The notes beneath the pieces were generated by a model. That model saw only the letters and a program-made list of their open reading frames with translations, made no database searches and was not told the origin of the DNA. A stretch of 64,000 nucleotides of DNA, from contig JAAYIH010000027.1 of the NCBI GenBank assembly GCA_012523545.1, positions 1-64,000 of the forward strand, in the 5' to 3' direction. The DNA comes from Bacillota bacterium. GTDB taxonomy: Bacteria > Bacillota > Proteinivoracia > UBA4975. This document shows positions 18,831-31,013 of the stretch, piece by piece (position 1 is the first letter of the stretch; each line of letters opens with the position of its first letter). The position numbers were made by a program, and so were the translations under genes.

Positions 18831-19871
18831 GTGTACAAAACAGGCGGTTGCCGCTATGGCAGCCACAGAAGCATTGAACCTGCCGGTTCCCTGCCCCAGC
18901 CGGCCTGGAAACTGGACAATTCGCCGGCCATCTGGGACAATGAAATTCTCATTGCAGCGGAAACGCTGAATATCGACGCCGCCAGCTTCCGGCAAATGTC
19001 CCGAGAGGCCGGAGGAGACGTCGAGGGAATCAAGAAGATCATCCTGAAGACTGTGGCGGAACGGGGGAAACAGCACAACCCCGTAACCGGTTCCGGAGGC
19101 ATGCTGATCGGCCGGGTAGCCGACATCGGCCCGGAACTGAGGGGACGCGACCTGGCTGTGGGGGACAGAATTGCCACCCTGGTGTCACTGTCTCTGACGC
19201 CGTTGAAAATAGACAGGATTCTCGCTGTCCGCCCGGAAACCTGCCAGGTGGACGTCGTGGGCCAGGCCGTTTTGTTCGCCAGCGGCATCTATGCCAAAAT
19301 GCCCGCGGACTTGCCGGATAAACTGGCCCTGGCAGTGCTGGACGTAGCCGGCGCCCCCGCGCAAACAGCCAAAATTGTCTCCCCTGGCGCCACAGTGCTG
19401 ATCATTGGCGCGGGGGGCAAATCCGGACTGCTGTGTTTGCATCAGGCCCGGAAGCGCGTAGGCAGCGCCGGCCGGGTAATTGCCCTGGACTATGCCGAAG
19501 CTGCACTGGACAGAGTTGCGCAACTGGAGGCGGCAGACGTAATAATCCAGGCAGATGCCACCCAGCCGCTGGCGGTTTTGCGCAAGGTTGAGGAAGCTAC
19601 TGCCGGCGACCTGGCCGACGTCACCATAAACTGCGTGGATGTTCCCGGGACGGAAATGGCTTCTGTTTTGGCCACCAGGGACGGGGGACTGGTTTACTTT
19701 TTCAGCATGGCCACCAGCTTTACCGCTGCCGCTCTGGGCGCCGAGGGGGTTGGCAAAGATGTGCAGATGCTCATCGGCAACGGATATACCGCCGGCCACG
19801 CCCAGGTGGCCCTGGATTGTGTGCGTGAAAACGACACGCTGAGAGAATTGTTCACCAGCCTGTATGCATAA
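18831..19871 (+). CDS. kdd: L-erythro-3,5-diaminohexanoate dehydrogenase
   Basis: Zn/MDR-like dehydrogenase-type sequence preceding kamA; GTG start behind AAAAGGAGG. Confidence 0.8.
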   Translation: MYKTGGCRYGSHRSIEPAGSLPQPAWKLDNSPAIWDNEILIAAETLNIDAASFRQMSREAGGDVEGIKKIILKTVAERGKQHNPVTGSGGMLIGRVADIGPELRGRDLAVGDRIATLVSLSLTPLKIDRILAVRPETCQVDVVGQAVLFASGIYAKMPADLPDKLALAVLDVAGAPAQTAKIVSPGATVLIIGAGGKSGLLCLHQARKRVGSAGRVIALDYAEAALDRVAQLEAADVIIQADATQPLAVLRKVEEATAGDLADVTINCVDVPGTEMASVLATRDGGLVYFFSMATSFTAAALGAEGVGKDVQMLIGNGYTAGHAQVALDCVRENDTLRELFTSLYA

Positions 19872-19876
19872 GGGGG

Positions 19877-21118
19877 ATGAAGATGACGGCTTATAAACGC
19901 ATTGCGTTATACAAAGATGTGACCCCGGACCAATGGAACGACTGGCACTGGCAGTTGCAAAACCGCATCACCGATGTGGAGACGCTGAAACAGGTCATCA
20001 ATCTGACCGCCGAAGAAGAAGACGGTATCCGCCGGTGTCTGGAAACGTTGCGCATGGCCATAACGCCCTACTATGCCAGCCTGATGGATCCGGATGACCC
20101 CAACTGCCCCATACGGCGCCAGGCGGTGCCCGTTGCCCGGGAACTGAACATGGGCGCCGGCGACATGGACGATCCCCTGGCAGAAGACGTGGATTCGCCG
20201 GTGCCGGGCCTTACCCACCGCTATCCTGACCGGGTGCTGTTTCTTGTCACCGATCAGTGCTCCATGTACTGTCGTCACTGTACGCGCAGGCGTTTTACCG
20301 GCACCACCGACAAGGCATTGCCCCGGGACCGGGTGGAAAGGGCTCTGGAGTATATCCGCAACACCCCGCAAGTGCGCGACGTCCTGATATCCGGCGGCGA
20401 CGGGTTGCTGATTTCCGACAGCCACCTGGAATCAATTATTCAGCGGCTGCGGGCCATAAAACACGTGGAAGTAATCAGGATCGGGACCAGGACGCCTGTG
20501 GTCATGCCCCAGCGCATCACCGCTGAACTGGTAAATATGCTCAAGAAATACCACCCCATCTGGATTAATACCCATTTCAACCACCCCAAGGAAATAACCC
20601 CCGAGTCCAGCGCCGCCCTGGCCCGCCTGGCCGATGCCGGCATTCCCCTGGGGAACCAGTCGGTGTTGCTGCGCGGAATCAACGACTGCGTCGGCGTAAT
20701 GAAAAAATTAGTGCACCTGCTGGTGATGAACAGGGTCAGGCCTTATTACATTTATCAGTGCGACCTGTCCAGGGGTATCGAACACTTCCGCACCAGCGTA
20801 GCCAAGGGCATTGAGATAATTGAGGGCCTGCGCGGGCACACCTCGGGGTTTGCCGTCCCCACCTATGTAATCGACGCTCCGGGCGGAGGCGGCAAGATCC
20901 CGGTCATGCCCCAGTACTTGATTTCTCAGTCGCCGGAAAAAGTTGTGCTGCGCAATTACGAAGGGGTTATTGCCACCTACACGCAGCCGGCGGATTACCG
21001 TTCCCCCGTCTGCGACTGCGAGTATTGCCGGGATGCTCTGGGGGTGCACGGCCTGCTGGCGGGAAAGGAAGTAAGCCTGGAGCCCCGCAACCTGGAGCGG
21101 GGAAGGCGGCGCCAGTGA
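19877..21118 (+). CDS. kamA: Lysine 2,3-aminomutase (radical SAM, PLP)
   Basis: CSMYCRHCTRRRF radical SAM Cys motif; SGGDGLLISD; VPTYVIDAPGGGGKIP. Confidence 0.93.
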   Translation: MKMTAYKRIALYKDVTPDQWNDWHWQLQNRITDVETLKQVINLTAEEEDGIRRCLETLRMAITPYYASLMDPDDPNCPIRRQAVPVARELNMGAGDMDDPLAEDVDSPVPGLTHRYPDRVLFLVTDQCSMYCRHCTRRRFTGTTDKALPRDRVERALEYIRNTPQVRDVLISGGDGLLISDSHLESIIQRLRAIKHVEVIRIGTRTPVVMPQRITAELVNMLKKYHPIWINTHFNHPKEITPESSAALARLADAGIPLGNQSVLLRGINDCVGVMKKLVHLLVMNRVRPYYIYQCDLSRGIEHFRTSVAKGIEIIEGLRGHTSGFAVPTYVIDAPGGGGKIPVMPQYLISQSPEKVVLRNYEGVIATYTQPADYRSPVCDCEYCRDALGVHGLLAGKEVSLEPRNLERGRRRQ

Positions 21119-22131
21119 AAGAATTGCTGGACCGGGCTGTGCAGTACAAGAGCATAGCCGTGGTCGGCCTGGCCAAAAACACCGGAAAAACGGTGACGGT
21201 TAACTGCCTGCTGGACGGATTGAGCAACCGGGGCCTCACGGTGGGGCTGACATCCACGGGCAGGGACGGAGAAAAGGCCGATGTGCTGACGGACCTGCCC
21301 AAACCTCCCGTGGTCCTGCCCCGCGGCGCCGTAGTGGCCACCGCCGGCGGGTGTCTCGGCCAGGGCACCGCCCGCCTGGAAATATTGGCGTCCCTGGACA
21401 TCAGCAACCCCCTGGGCGAAATTGTGCTGGCGCGGGTGCGGGAGCCGGGGACGGCGGAAATCAGCGGTCCTGAGCGCACCAGGGATGTGCAGGCCGCCAT
21501 AGATGCTCTGCTGGACTGGTCCGACCTGGTATTAATCGACGGCGCCCTGGACAGAATTGCCGCTTCGGCGCCTGCGGTAACAGAAGCGGCGATTCTGGCC
21601 ACGGGGGCGGTGCTCAGCTACGACCTGGAGCGCGTGGTGGAAAGCACCGTCTTCTCGGCCCGGAAATTGCTGCTGCCGGCATCTGTCCGCCTTACCCCGC
21701 AAGGCGCCGGACTTTTGGCCGCCGGCAGATCAGGAGTGCAAAGCCGCGACGGCACCGTCAAGCCCCTGCCCATGGCCACCTTAATCGATGGGCCGGTGGA
21801 GCTTTTGGATTACCTGGACGCCCAATGGAGTTGTCTTCTGGTGGGCGGAGCGCTGACCAATGAGCTGGCGCGGTTGCTGGCGGCAGCTGCACAGCGTATC
21901 CCCGGGCTGGAAGTCGTCGTCAGGGACGGCACCAGGATTTTTGCAGATATCAGGCAGTGGCAGGAACTGGAAAGGAACGGGGTGTCGGTTACGGCGGCGG
22001 CTCCCATCAACCTATTGGGGGTCAGCGTTAATCCGGTGGGGAAACACGGGAGAAGGATTCCCGGGGCGGCACTGGTGGAGGCCATTGCCAAAATGCTCCC
22101 CGGGGTGTTGGTCGTCGACCCTTTGGCGTGA
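21115..22131 (+). CDS. kamB: KamB-like P-loop protein
   Basis: VVGLAKNTGKTVTVNCLLDGL P-loop; position between kamA and the MutS-like gene; GTG overlaps the kamA stop. Confidence 0.7.
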   Translation: MKELLDRAVQYKSIAVVGLAKNTGKTVTVNCLLDGLSNRGLTVGLTSTGRDGEKADVLTDLPKPPVVLPRGAVVATAGGCLGQGTARLEILASLDISNPLGEIVLARVREPGTAEISGPERTRDVQAAIDALLDWSDLVLIDGALDRIAASAPAVTEAAILATGAVLSYDLERVVESTVFSARKLLLPASVRLTPQGAGLLAAGRSGVQSRDGTVKPLPMATLIDGPVELLDYLDAQWSCLLVGGALTNELARLLAAAAQRIPGLEVVVRDGTRIFADIRQWQELERNGVSVTAAAPINLLGVSVNPVGKHGRRIPGAALVEAIAKMLPGVLVVDPLA

Positions 22132-22140
22132 GGTGAAAAC

Positions 22141-23769
22141 ATGAATTTTATCGATGACGCCAGTGCCGAACGCATCGGCCTGACCAGAATCAGGCAACGC
22201 CTGCAGCCCCTGAGCCCGTATGGCCGTTTGCTCAAGAGCCGGATGCCGGTATTCTTGCCTGGTTGCGAGGAACTGGTCCGGGCGGAATGGGCGCTGGTGC
22301 ACGGCGTCCTGGCGGCCCGGGCCCTGGAGCCCGCTGCCGTTGACGCTGTAGAAATGCGCCTGCGCTCGCTAAAAGATATCCGGGGTATTGTCCGCAAGGC
22401 CAGGGAGGGCCTGGTTCTGGAGGATGTGGAGCTGTTTGCGGTCAAACGTTTTTTGCAGTTAACGGAACAGCTGGCCCAGCTCCTGGCCCCTGCGGACTGG
22501 CTTCCCCGCCGACTGCAACTGCCGGATTTGTCCCGCTTGCGGGAAGCGCTGGCTGCCGGCAGCAATTCCGGCTTTTACATCGGTGACAGCTGCGCGGCGA
22601 ACCTGGCGGCCCTGCGCCGGGAACAACGCCGGCTCAAAGACAGGCTGGCGGAAATGAGAAAAAGGAGCCGGCAAGAAATTGAAGCGCTGACCGGGAGAAC
22701 CTTCAATCACCAGGGCCGCCTGCGGGTTAACAAGCTGGAAGGGGAGTTGCTGGCCAAAGTGGCCGGGCTGCCCCAGCTGGTTTTGGCTGCAGAAACATTT
22801 AGCGAGGCGGAGTTTGCCTTAAAACCCAGCGCCGAGATGCTGGCGCTGGAAGAGCACATTGGCCGGCTGGAAACGGATATAAGTGCGCTGGAACAACAGG
22901 TGCGGCAAAAACTGAGTCGGGAAGTTGCCGTTGCCGGGCCAAGACTGCTGGCGGCGTGCCGCCGTCTGGGACGCATAGATTTGTTGCTGGCCAAGGCCCG
23001 CCTGGCCGGGGAAACAGGCTGGTGCCTGCCCCGGCTGACCGGGGACAACTGCATCCGCCTGGCGGAATTTACAAACCCGGTAATCGGCGAGCACTTGGCG
23101 GCACAAGGCCTGTCTTTTCAGCCCCTTTCTTTGGAACTGGGCCGCACTCCGGTAACGGTTATAACGGGGGCCAACATGGGCGGGAAATCTGTCACCCTGA
23201 AGTCGGTGGGCCTGGCGGTGGCCATGGCCCAGCTCGGCCTGCTGGTGCCGGCCAGGGAGTTTGAATTTTCCCTGCGCGCATTTATTTATTATTCGCTGCA
23301 AGGCGAGGATGCCGACCGCGGGCTCAGCACTTTTGGCGCCGAAATCCAGGCGCTGGCGGCCTGGTTGCCCCACAAGAACCGGCACGGGCTCTACTTGCTG
23401 GACGAACCGGCGCGGGGAACCAACCCCTGGGAGGGGAGCGCCCTGGTCAGGGCCATCCTGCACTGGCTGGCCGGGGGCAACAGCCTGACCCTGGCGGCGA
23501 CCCATTTCCCCGGGGTTGCCGGGATGCCGGGGGTCACCCATTTACAGGTTGCCGGACTGTCTGCGGCGGACTTGCAGACTGTATTGGCCCGGGGCGCCGG
23601 CGGCACAGAAGCCCTCCGCAATTTGATGGACTACAGCCTGGTGCCCGGCACCGGCGCCGTCCCCAGAGATGCATTGAAGATCGCCGCTTTTTTGGGGCTG
23701 GAGCCCGAGGTGCTGGCCCTGGCGGAAAAAGAACTTGGACGCAAGCCCTGGAAGGAGTTGAGAGAATGA
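22141..23769 (+). CDS. kamC: KamC-like MutS-family ATPase
   Basis: VITGANMGGKSVTLKSVGLAV, LYLLDEPARGTNPWEG, AATHFPG MutS-type ATPase motifs; position before kamD. Confidence 0.8.
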   Translation: MNFIDDASAERIGLTRIRQRLQPLSPYGRLLKSRMPVFLPGCEELVRAEWALVHGVLAARALEPAAVDAVEMRLRSLKDIRGIVRKAREGLVLEDVELFAVKRFLQLTEQLAQLLAPADWLPRRLQLPDLSRLREALAAGSNSGFYIGDSCAANLAALRREQRRLKDRLAEMRKRSRQEIEALTGRTFNHQGRLRVNKLEGELLAKVAGLPQLVLAAETFSEAEFALKPSAEMLALEEHIGRLETDISALEQQVRQKLSREVAVAGPRLLAACRRLGRIDLLLAKARLAGETGWCLPRLTGDNCIRLAEFTNPVIGEHLAAQGLSFQPLSLELGRTPVTVITGANMGGKSVTLKSVGLAVAMAQLGLLVPAREFEFSLRAFIYYSLQGEDADRGLSTFGAEIQALAAWLPHKNRHGLYLLDEPARGTNPWEGSALVRAILHWLAGGNSLTLAATHFPGVAGMPGVTHLQVAGLSAADLQTVLARGAGGTEALRNLMDYSLVPGTGAVPRDALKIAAFLGLEPEVLALAEKELGRKPWKELRE

Positions 23770-25346
23770 AATTGAATCTGGATTCCGGCCTGGTGGAAAA
23801 CTGCCGCGCCGCCGCCCAAAAAATAGCCGCCGATGTACAGGATTTCATCAGGGATAAAACCACGGTGGCGGTGGAGAGGGCCATTTTGCGCCTGCTGGGC
23901 ATAAACGACGCCGCCGACGGCGTGCCCCTGGCCAACATCGTAGTGGACGCCATCGCCGCCCGGGGCGAACTGAATCTCGGCGCGGCGTACTGGGTGGGCA
24001 ACGCCTGCAAACAATTGGGCTTGTCCCCGGCCGCTGTGGCGCAACAGGTGGCGGCGGGAGAGCTGGATTTGTTCGCCCTGCCCCGCTTTGCCCCGGAAGA
24101 ACTGCATCCTTACCTGCGCCAATTGGCCCGGCCCGGTTTGCAAAGGATTGCCGACCGGCGCCGGGAACGGGAAGAAATGCTGGCCCGGTTGCCCATGGGG
24201 CCGGCGCCCTGGCTTTACGTCATTGTAGCTACGGGGGATATTATGCAGGATGTGGTCCAGGCTCAGGCTGCGGCCGAGCAGGGAGCGGACATCATTGCCG
24301 TCATCAGGACCACCGGCCAGTCTTTGCTGGACTACGTGCCCCACGGGGCGACCAGGGAAGGGTTTGGCGGCACCTATGCCACTCAGGAAAACTTCCGGAT
24401 TATGCGCAAAGCCTTGGATGAAGTTGGCGAGAGGCTGGGCCGGTACATCATGCTGGTCAATTACTGTTCGGGCCTGTGCATGCCGGAGATAGCAGCCCTG
24501 GGGGCGCTGGAGCGGCTGGACATGATGCTCAACGACGCCCTGTACGGCATACTTTTCCGGGATATCAACATGCAGAGGACTTTGATCGACCAGAACTTTT
24601 CCCGGACCATCAACGCCTATGCCGGCATAATTATCAATACCGGCGAAGACAACTATCTCACCACCGCCGACGCCGTCGCCGAGGCGCACACCGTTACGGC
24701 ATCCCAATTTATCAACGAACAGCTGGCGTTGGCAGCCGGTCTCCGGCCCTGGCAGATGGGATTGGGCCACGCCTTTGAGATTGACCCGGATTTGGAAGAC
24801 GGCCTGCTGCTGGAAATTGCCCAGGCTTTGCTGGCCCGGCAGCTTTTTCCCCAGGCGCCATTGAAATACATGCCCCCCACCAAGCACATGACCGGCAACA
24901 TATTTAAAGGCTATCTGCTCAACGGCCTGTTCAACCTCACATCGGTGCTGACCGGTCAGGGCATCCACCTGCTGGGGATGCTGACCGAGGCCATTCATAC
25001 TCCCTTTCTGCAGGACCGTTACCTGGCTCTGGAGGGGGCCAAGTACGTCATGAACAACGCCCGGCATTTGGGTCAGGAACTGGAAATCAGGGCAGGAGGC
25101 AAAATCGAAGGACGCGCCCGGGAGGTCTTGGCCAAAGCTGCGGAATTTCTGGCCCGGGTGGCCGACATCGGCCTCTTTGCCGCACTGGAACAGGGGATGT
25201 TCGCCGCTGTCAAGCGCTCCAGGGACGGCGGCAAAGGGCTGGAAGGAGTCGTCATGCAGGCTCAGGGATACTGTAATCCCTTCCTGGAGGAAATGAGCAC
25301 TGAACTGAGGGAGGCGCAGCGCAATGACGGAAACAAAGCGGATTAA
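23766..25346 (+). CDS. kamD: Lysine 5,6-aminomutase alpha subunit
   Basis: Large catalytic-subunit sequence immediately upstream of the B12-binding beta subunit; 4-bp ATGA overlap with kamC. Confidence 0.9.
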   Translation: MKLNLDSGLVENCRAAAQKIAADVQDFIRDKTTVAVERAILRLLGINDAADGVPLANIVVDAIAARGELNLGAAYWVGNACKQLGLSPAAVAQQVAAGELDLFALPRFAPEELHPYLRQLARPGLQRIADRRREREEMLARLPMGPAPWLYVIVATGDIMQDVVQAQAAAEQGADIIAVIRTTGQSLLDYVPHGATREGFGGTYATQENFRIMRKALDEVGERLGRYIMLVNYCSGLCMPEIAALGALERLDMMLNDALYGILFRDINMQRTLIDQNFSRTINAYAGIIINTGEDNYLTTADAVAEAHTVTASQFINEQLALAAGLRPWQMGLGHAFEIDPDLEDGLLLEIAQALLARQLFPQAPLKYMPPTKHMTGNIFKGYLLNGLFNLTSVLTGQGIHLLGMLTEAIHTPFLQDRYLALEGAKYVMNNARHLGQELEIRAGGKIEGRAREVLAKAAEFLARVADIGLFAALEQGMFAAVKRSRDGGKGLEGVVMQAQGYCNPFLEEMSTELREAQRNDGNKAD

Positions 25347-26070
25347 GGCATATGGCGATGCCCTGGACGACGGCGCCGTCCAGCTGTCCTTTACCCTGCC
25401 TGTGGATGCCGGTCCCCTGGCCAGGGCGGCGGCGCTTAACCTGGCTGTACAGATGGGACTGGAGCATGCCGAAATTGCATACATGACCCCGGTGAGCCAG
25501 GGATTTAGCTTTTTTGTGGTATACGGACGCTGCCGTCATTCCGTTGACCTGTCGCGGCTGCAGGTGGCGGAGGCGGGGCTGGAGGAAATGGACTTCTTTG
25601 AGATCAACGATTATATCAAAGAGCACATAGGCCGCAAGATCAACGTGGTGGCCGCTTGTACGGGAACCGATGCCCACACGGTGGGCATAGACGCCATCAT
25701 CAACATGAAGGGATACAAGGGCGAATACGGGCTGGAGCGGTATCCCTGGATCAACGCGTGGAACATGGGCAGCCAGGTGCCCAACGCCGCACTGGTGGCT
25801 GAGGCAGTGCGGCGCAAGGCCGACGCTATTCTGGTCTCCCAGGTGGTTACCCAGCGCGACATCCACATCCCCAATTTGACCGAACTGGTGGAGATGCTGG
25901 AGGCAGAAGGGATTCGGCACAAAGTGGTGCTGGTGGCTGGCGGCCCCCGCATTTCCCATCAATTGGCGGTGGAACTGGGTTACGATGCAGGCTTTGGCCC
26001 GGGAACTACTCCGCGCCAGGTTGCCAGTTTTATTGTCCGGGAAATGGTGCAAAGAAAACTGGGCAACTAG
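25324..26070 (+). CDS. kamE: Lysine 5,6-aminomutase beta subunit (B12-binding)
   Basis: TDAHTVGIDAI matches DxHxxG cobalamin-binding motif; overlaps kamD by 23 bp. Confidence 0.9.
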   Translation: MTETKRIKAYGDALDDGAVQLSFTLPVDAGPLARAAALNLAVQMGLEHAEIAYMTPVSQGFSFFVVYGRCRHSVDLSRLQVAEAGLEEMDFFEINDYIKEHIGRKINVVAACTGTDAHTVGIDAIINMKGYKGEYGLERYPWINAWNMGSQVPNAALVAEAVRRKADAILVSQVVTQRDIHIPNLTELVEMLEAEGIRHKVVLVAGGPRISHQLAVELGYDAGFGPGTTPRQVASFIVREMVQRKLGN

Positions 26071-27765
<1,695 letters not shown>

Positions 27766-27815
27766 TAGAAATAGTGAGGGGGAGGCTGTCGCACAAAGGC
27801 TGAGGGGGAGAGGTT

Positions 27816-28187
27816 TTGGCTAAAAAACTGATTGTGGTGGCCGATGACCAGCCGGGAGTAAGGCGCATACTGGCGGAGGTTCTGAGCAAGGACAAATACG
27901 AGTTGATGGAAGCCGCCAGCGGCGAAGAGGTTATCGAAATCATGCAGGAGCGCAGGGTGGACCTGGTTTTTTTGGACGTAAAAATGCCGCGCCTGGACGG
28001 AGTGACGGCTTTAAAGAAAATTGTTGCGCAACCAAAACATCCCCCGGTAGTAATGATGACCGCCCAGGGCCAGGCTGACCTCAGGCAAAGGGTCATGAGC
28101 ATGGGCGCCAGTGCGTATTTGGAAAAGCCCTTTGACATGGATGCCGTCCTGCAGCTCTTGGAAGAGTTAACGGATGAGTTAACATAG
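27816..28187 (+). CDS. Single-domain response regulator (Spo0F-like)
   Basis: Stand-alone receiver domain (DLVFLDVKMPRLDG, MTAQG, YLEKPFD); TTG start; between pyrG and fba as Spo0F is in Firmicutes. Confidence 0.75.
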   Translation: MAKKLIVVADDQPGVRRILAEVLSKDKYELMEAASGEEVIEIMQERRVDLVFLDVKMPRLDGVTALKKIVAQPKHPPVVMMTAQGQADLRQRVMSMGASAYLEKPFDMDAVLQLLEELTDELT

Positions 28188-28201
28188 AAGGGGTGTTGTT
28201 G

Positions 28202-28588
28202 ATGGAATTTACTTTGCGGGTGCGCATGAGTGCGCAGGATGCCCATTACGGGGGCGGTCTTGTTGACGGGGCCAGGATTGTGGGCCTGTTCGGAGATGCC
28301 GCCACTGCCTTGCTGATCTGTACCGACGGGGATGAAGGCCTGTTCGTGGCTTACGAAAACATAGAATTTACCGCCCCGGTATATGCCGGCGACTTTGTGG
28401 AAGTAACAGCCAGGCTGGAAAAGGTGGGTAATACTTCCCGAACCATGCATTTTGAAGCCAAAAAAATAATTGCCGCGGCCCCTGAAGCCGGTCCGTCGGC
28501 CGCAGAAAAACTCCAGTCGCCGATACTGGTGGCCAGGGCGCGAGGTACCTGTGTCGTGCCCAAAGAGCGCCAGAGAAGAGTGATATGA
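28202..28588 (+). CDS. kal: 3-aminobutyryl-CoA ammonia-lyase
   Basis: Hotdog-type sequence (VRMSAQDAHYGGGLVDGARIVGLFGDAAT); immediately upstream of kce. Confidence 0.82.
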   Translation: MEFTLRVRMSAQDAHYGGGLVDGARIVGLFGDAATALLICTDGDEGLFVAYENIEFTAPVYAGDFVEVTARLEKVGNTSRTMHFEAKKIIAAAPEAGPSAAEKLQSPILVARARGTCVVPKERQRRVI

Positions 28589-29406
28589 TGGAAAAGCTGA
28601 TTATAACTGCCGCCCTGACCGGCGCCGAAACCACCAAGGAAGCCAATCCCGCTTTGCCGGTAACCCCTGAGGAAATCATTGAGTCGGCGTTGCGCTGCGT
28701 CCAGGCGGGGGCCAGCATCGTCCACCTCCACGCCCGCAACCGTGACGGCAGTTCCACACAGGATCCCGCCGTGTACAAAGAAATAATCGACGGCATCCGG
28801 GAGCGCAGCGACGTCATCATACAGGTCTCCACCGGCGGCGCCGTAGGCATGAGCGCCCAAGAGCGTTTGCAGCCGGTAGACCTGAGGCCGGACATGGCCA
28901 CCCTTTCCACCGGCAGCGTCAATTTTGGCGAGGACATTTTTGTCAATACCATGGAAGATATCCGCACTTTTGCCCGGGCCATGGTTGAGCGGGGCGTGAC
29001 GCCCGAAATAGAGGCTTTTGACTCCGGCATGATCAACAACGCTCTGACCCTGGTCAAGGAAGGCATTTTGCAACTGCCCCTGCATTTTGATTTTGTCCTG
29101 GGCGTGCCCGGCGCCATGCCGGGAACGCCGGAAGCCCTGATGTACATGCGCAGCCTGTTGCCGCCGGGTTGCACTTGGTCGGTGGCCGGCATCGGCAGGG
29201 CGGAACTGCCCCTGGGCGTAATGGCCATTATTTTGGGCGGGCATGTGCGTGTTGGCCTGGAAGACAACATATATTATAAAAAAGGGCAGTTGGCCAAGGG
29301 CAATGAAGAGCTGGTGGCGCGCATTGCCCGACTGGCGGCGGAATTGGGCCGCGAGGTGGCCACCCCGGCGGAAGCCAGGAAAATATTAAATATTGGAGGG
29401 TTGTAG
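28585..29406 (+). CDS. kce: 3-keto-5-aminohexanoate cleavage enzyme
   Basis: KLIITAALTGAETTKEANPALPVTPEEI, ASIVHLHARNRDG, METIR-type Zn His motif; BKACE family. Confidence 0.9.
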   Translation: MMEKLIITAALTGAETTKEANPALPVTPEEIIESALRCVQAGASIVHLHARNRDGSSTQDPAVYKEIIDGIRERSDVIIQVSTGGAVGMSAQERLQPVDLRPDMATLSTGSVNFGEDIFVNTMEDIRTFARAMVERGVTPEIEAFDSGMINNALTLVKEGILQLPLHFDFVLGVPGAMPGTPEALMYMRSLLPPGCTWSVAGIGRAELPLGVMAIILGGHVRVGLEDNIYYKKGQLAKGNEELVARIARLAAELGREVATPAEARKILNIGGL

Positions 29407-29407
29407 G

Positions 29408-30262
29408 TTGTCTTTTGTACCGATGTCGTCTCTGTTGGAGCGGGCCCGGAAGGACGGGTACGCCATAGGCGCTTTCAATGCCAACAACCTGGAAATCGTC
29501 CAGGGTATTGTGGAGGCGGCCGAGGAAATGGAAGCGCCCGTCATTTTGCAGGCCAGCCAGGGCGCCATCAAGTATGCCGGGCTGGACTATATCGTTGCCA
29601 TGGTCAGGGCGGCTGCTGAAAAGGTCAAAGTGCCCGTTGCCCTGCACCTGGACCACGGTACCAGCTTTGAGCAGGCAGTTCAGTGTATCCGGGCGGGGTT
29701 TAGCTCGGTGATGTATGACGGTTCCAAGCTCCCGCTGGAAGAAAACATAGCCGCGACGCTGGCAGTAGTTAAGGTGGCCAGAGCTGTCGGCGTGTCGGTG
29801 GAAGCCGAGCTGGGCCGCATTGGCGGCACCGAAGACGATATCTCCGTCAGCGACCGGGAAGCGACGATGACTGTTCCTGAAGAGGCGCAGGAGTTTGTCG
29901 CCCGCACCGGCGTCGATGCCCTGGCCGTAGCCATTGGCACTGCCCACGGTGTTTATAAGGGCGAACCCAAGCTGGATTTCGACCGCCTCAAGGCCATTGC
30001 GGATTTGGTGGATGTTCCCCTGGTGCTGCACGGAGCTTCCGGTGTGCCCGACGAGGCCATAAAGCGGGCCATATCCCTGGGGATATGCAAGGTCAACATA
30101 GATACCAACCTGCGCCAGGCTTTTGTGGCAGCCATCGTCCGGGTTCTCTCCGAAAAACCCGGCGAAATCGACCCGCGCAAGCTGTTGGGACCGGCCCGGG
30201 AAGCGCTGAAACAGGTGGTCAAGGAAAAAATCTCCCTGTTCGGCAGCGCCGGGCGGGCTTAG
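29408..30262 (+). CDS. fba: Class II fructose-1,6-bisphosphate aldolase
   Basis: HLDHGTSFEQAVQCI, AVAIGTAHGVYKGEPKLDFDRL, VLHGASGVPDEAIKRA. Confidence 0.9.
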   Translation: MSFVPMSSLLERARKDGYAIGAFNANNLEIVQGIVEAAEEMEAPVILQASQGAIKYAGLDYIVAMVRAAAEKVKVPVALHLDHGTSFEQAVQCIRAGFSSVMYDGSKLPLEENIAATLAVVKVARAVGVSVEAELGRIGGTEDDISVSDREATMTVPEEAQEFVARTGVDALAVAIGTAHGVYKGEPKLDFDRLKAIADLVDVPLVLHGASGVPDEAIKRAISLGICKVNIDTNLRQAFVAAIVRVLSEKPGEIDPRKLLGPAREALKQVVKEKISLFGSAGRA

Positions 30263-30271
30263 GAGGAAACC

Positions 30272-30913
30272 ATGCGGTTTTTTATCGACACAGCCAACGT
30301 TGAGCAGATTAGGGAAGCGTGGGAGCTGGGGGTCATCGAGGGCGTTACCACCAACCCCACACTGGTGGCCCGGGAAGGCAAGGATTTTCAACAGCTCCTG
30401 CAGGAAATTATCGCCATAGTCGACGGCCCCATCAGCGCCGAGGTCATTAGCCTGGACAGCCGGGGCATGGTGGATGAGGCGCTGGCCCTGGCCCGCCTTT
30501 CTCCCAACATCGTCATTAAAATACCGATGACGGCGGAAGGGCTTAAAGCCACCAAGATCCTCACCGCCAAAGGAATAAAGACCAACGTCACTCTGATCTT
30601 TTCCCTCAACCAGGCGGTGATGGCCGCCCGGGCGGGGGCCACCTACGTCAGCCCCTTTGTGGGGCGCCTGGACGATGTCAACGCTGACGGAATCGGCCTG
30701 GTCCGGGATATCGTCGATGCCTTTGCTCATTACGGTTTGGACAGCAAGATCATTGCGGCCAGCATCCGCAACGTCGGTCACATAGCCGACGCCATCAGGG
30801 TCGGCGCTCATTACGCCACCGTTCCCTATGACATTTTGCTGGCGGCGACGAAACATCCCCTCACCGACCAGGGAATTGCCAGGTTTTTAAAGGATTGGGA
30901 AAAACTGAAATAG
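30272..30913 (+). CDS. Fructose-6-phosphate aldolase / TalC-type transaldolase
   Basis: [51 protein letters not shown]. Confidence 0.9.
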   Translation: MRFFIDTANVEQIREAWELGVIEGVTTNPTLVAREGKDFQQLLQEIIAIVDGPISAEVISLDSRGMVDEALALARLSPNIVIKIPMTAEGLKATKILTAKGIKTNVTLIFSLNQAVMAARAGATYVSPFVGRLDDVNADGIGLVRDIVDAFAHYGLDSKIIAASIRNVGHIADAIRVGAHYATVPYDILLAATKHPLTDQGIARFLKDWEKLK

Positions 30914-30934
30914 CCGGGTGTCCCCGGCTTTTTT
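30913..30934 (+). terminator. Rho-independent terminator
   Basis: GCCGGG-TGTC-CCCGGC followed by TTTTTT. Confidence 0.85.
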
Positions 30935-31013
30935 GCAGGAATTATATCGGCGGGCAGAGAATAAGTATGTCATAAAGGGATAAATGTGATATACCGAAGG
31001 AGTGAGAGTGCGG

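Noticed and set aside
23631-25484. 617-aa minus-strand ORF antisense to kamC-kamD-kamE
   Set aside because: Shadow ORF of strongly supported kam genes; low-complexity, His/Gln/Gly-rich translation.
29228-30856. 542-aa minus-strand ORF antisense to kce-fba-fsa
   Set aside because: Shadow ORF; the plus strand encodes clear enzymes over the whole span.
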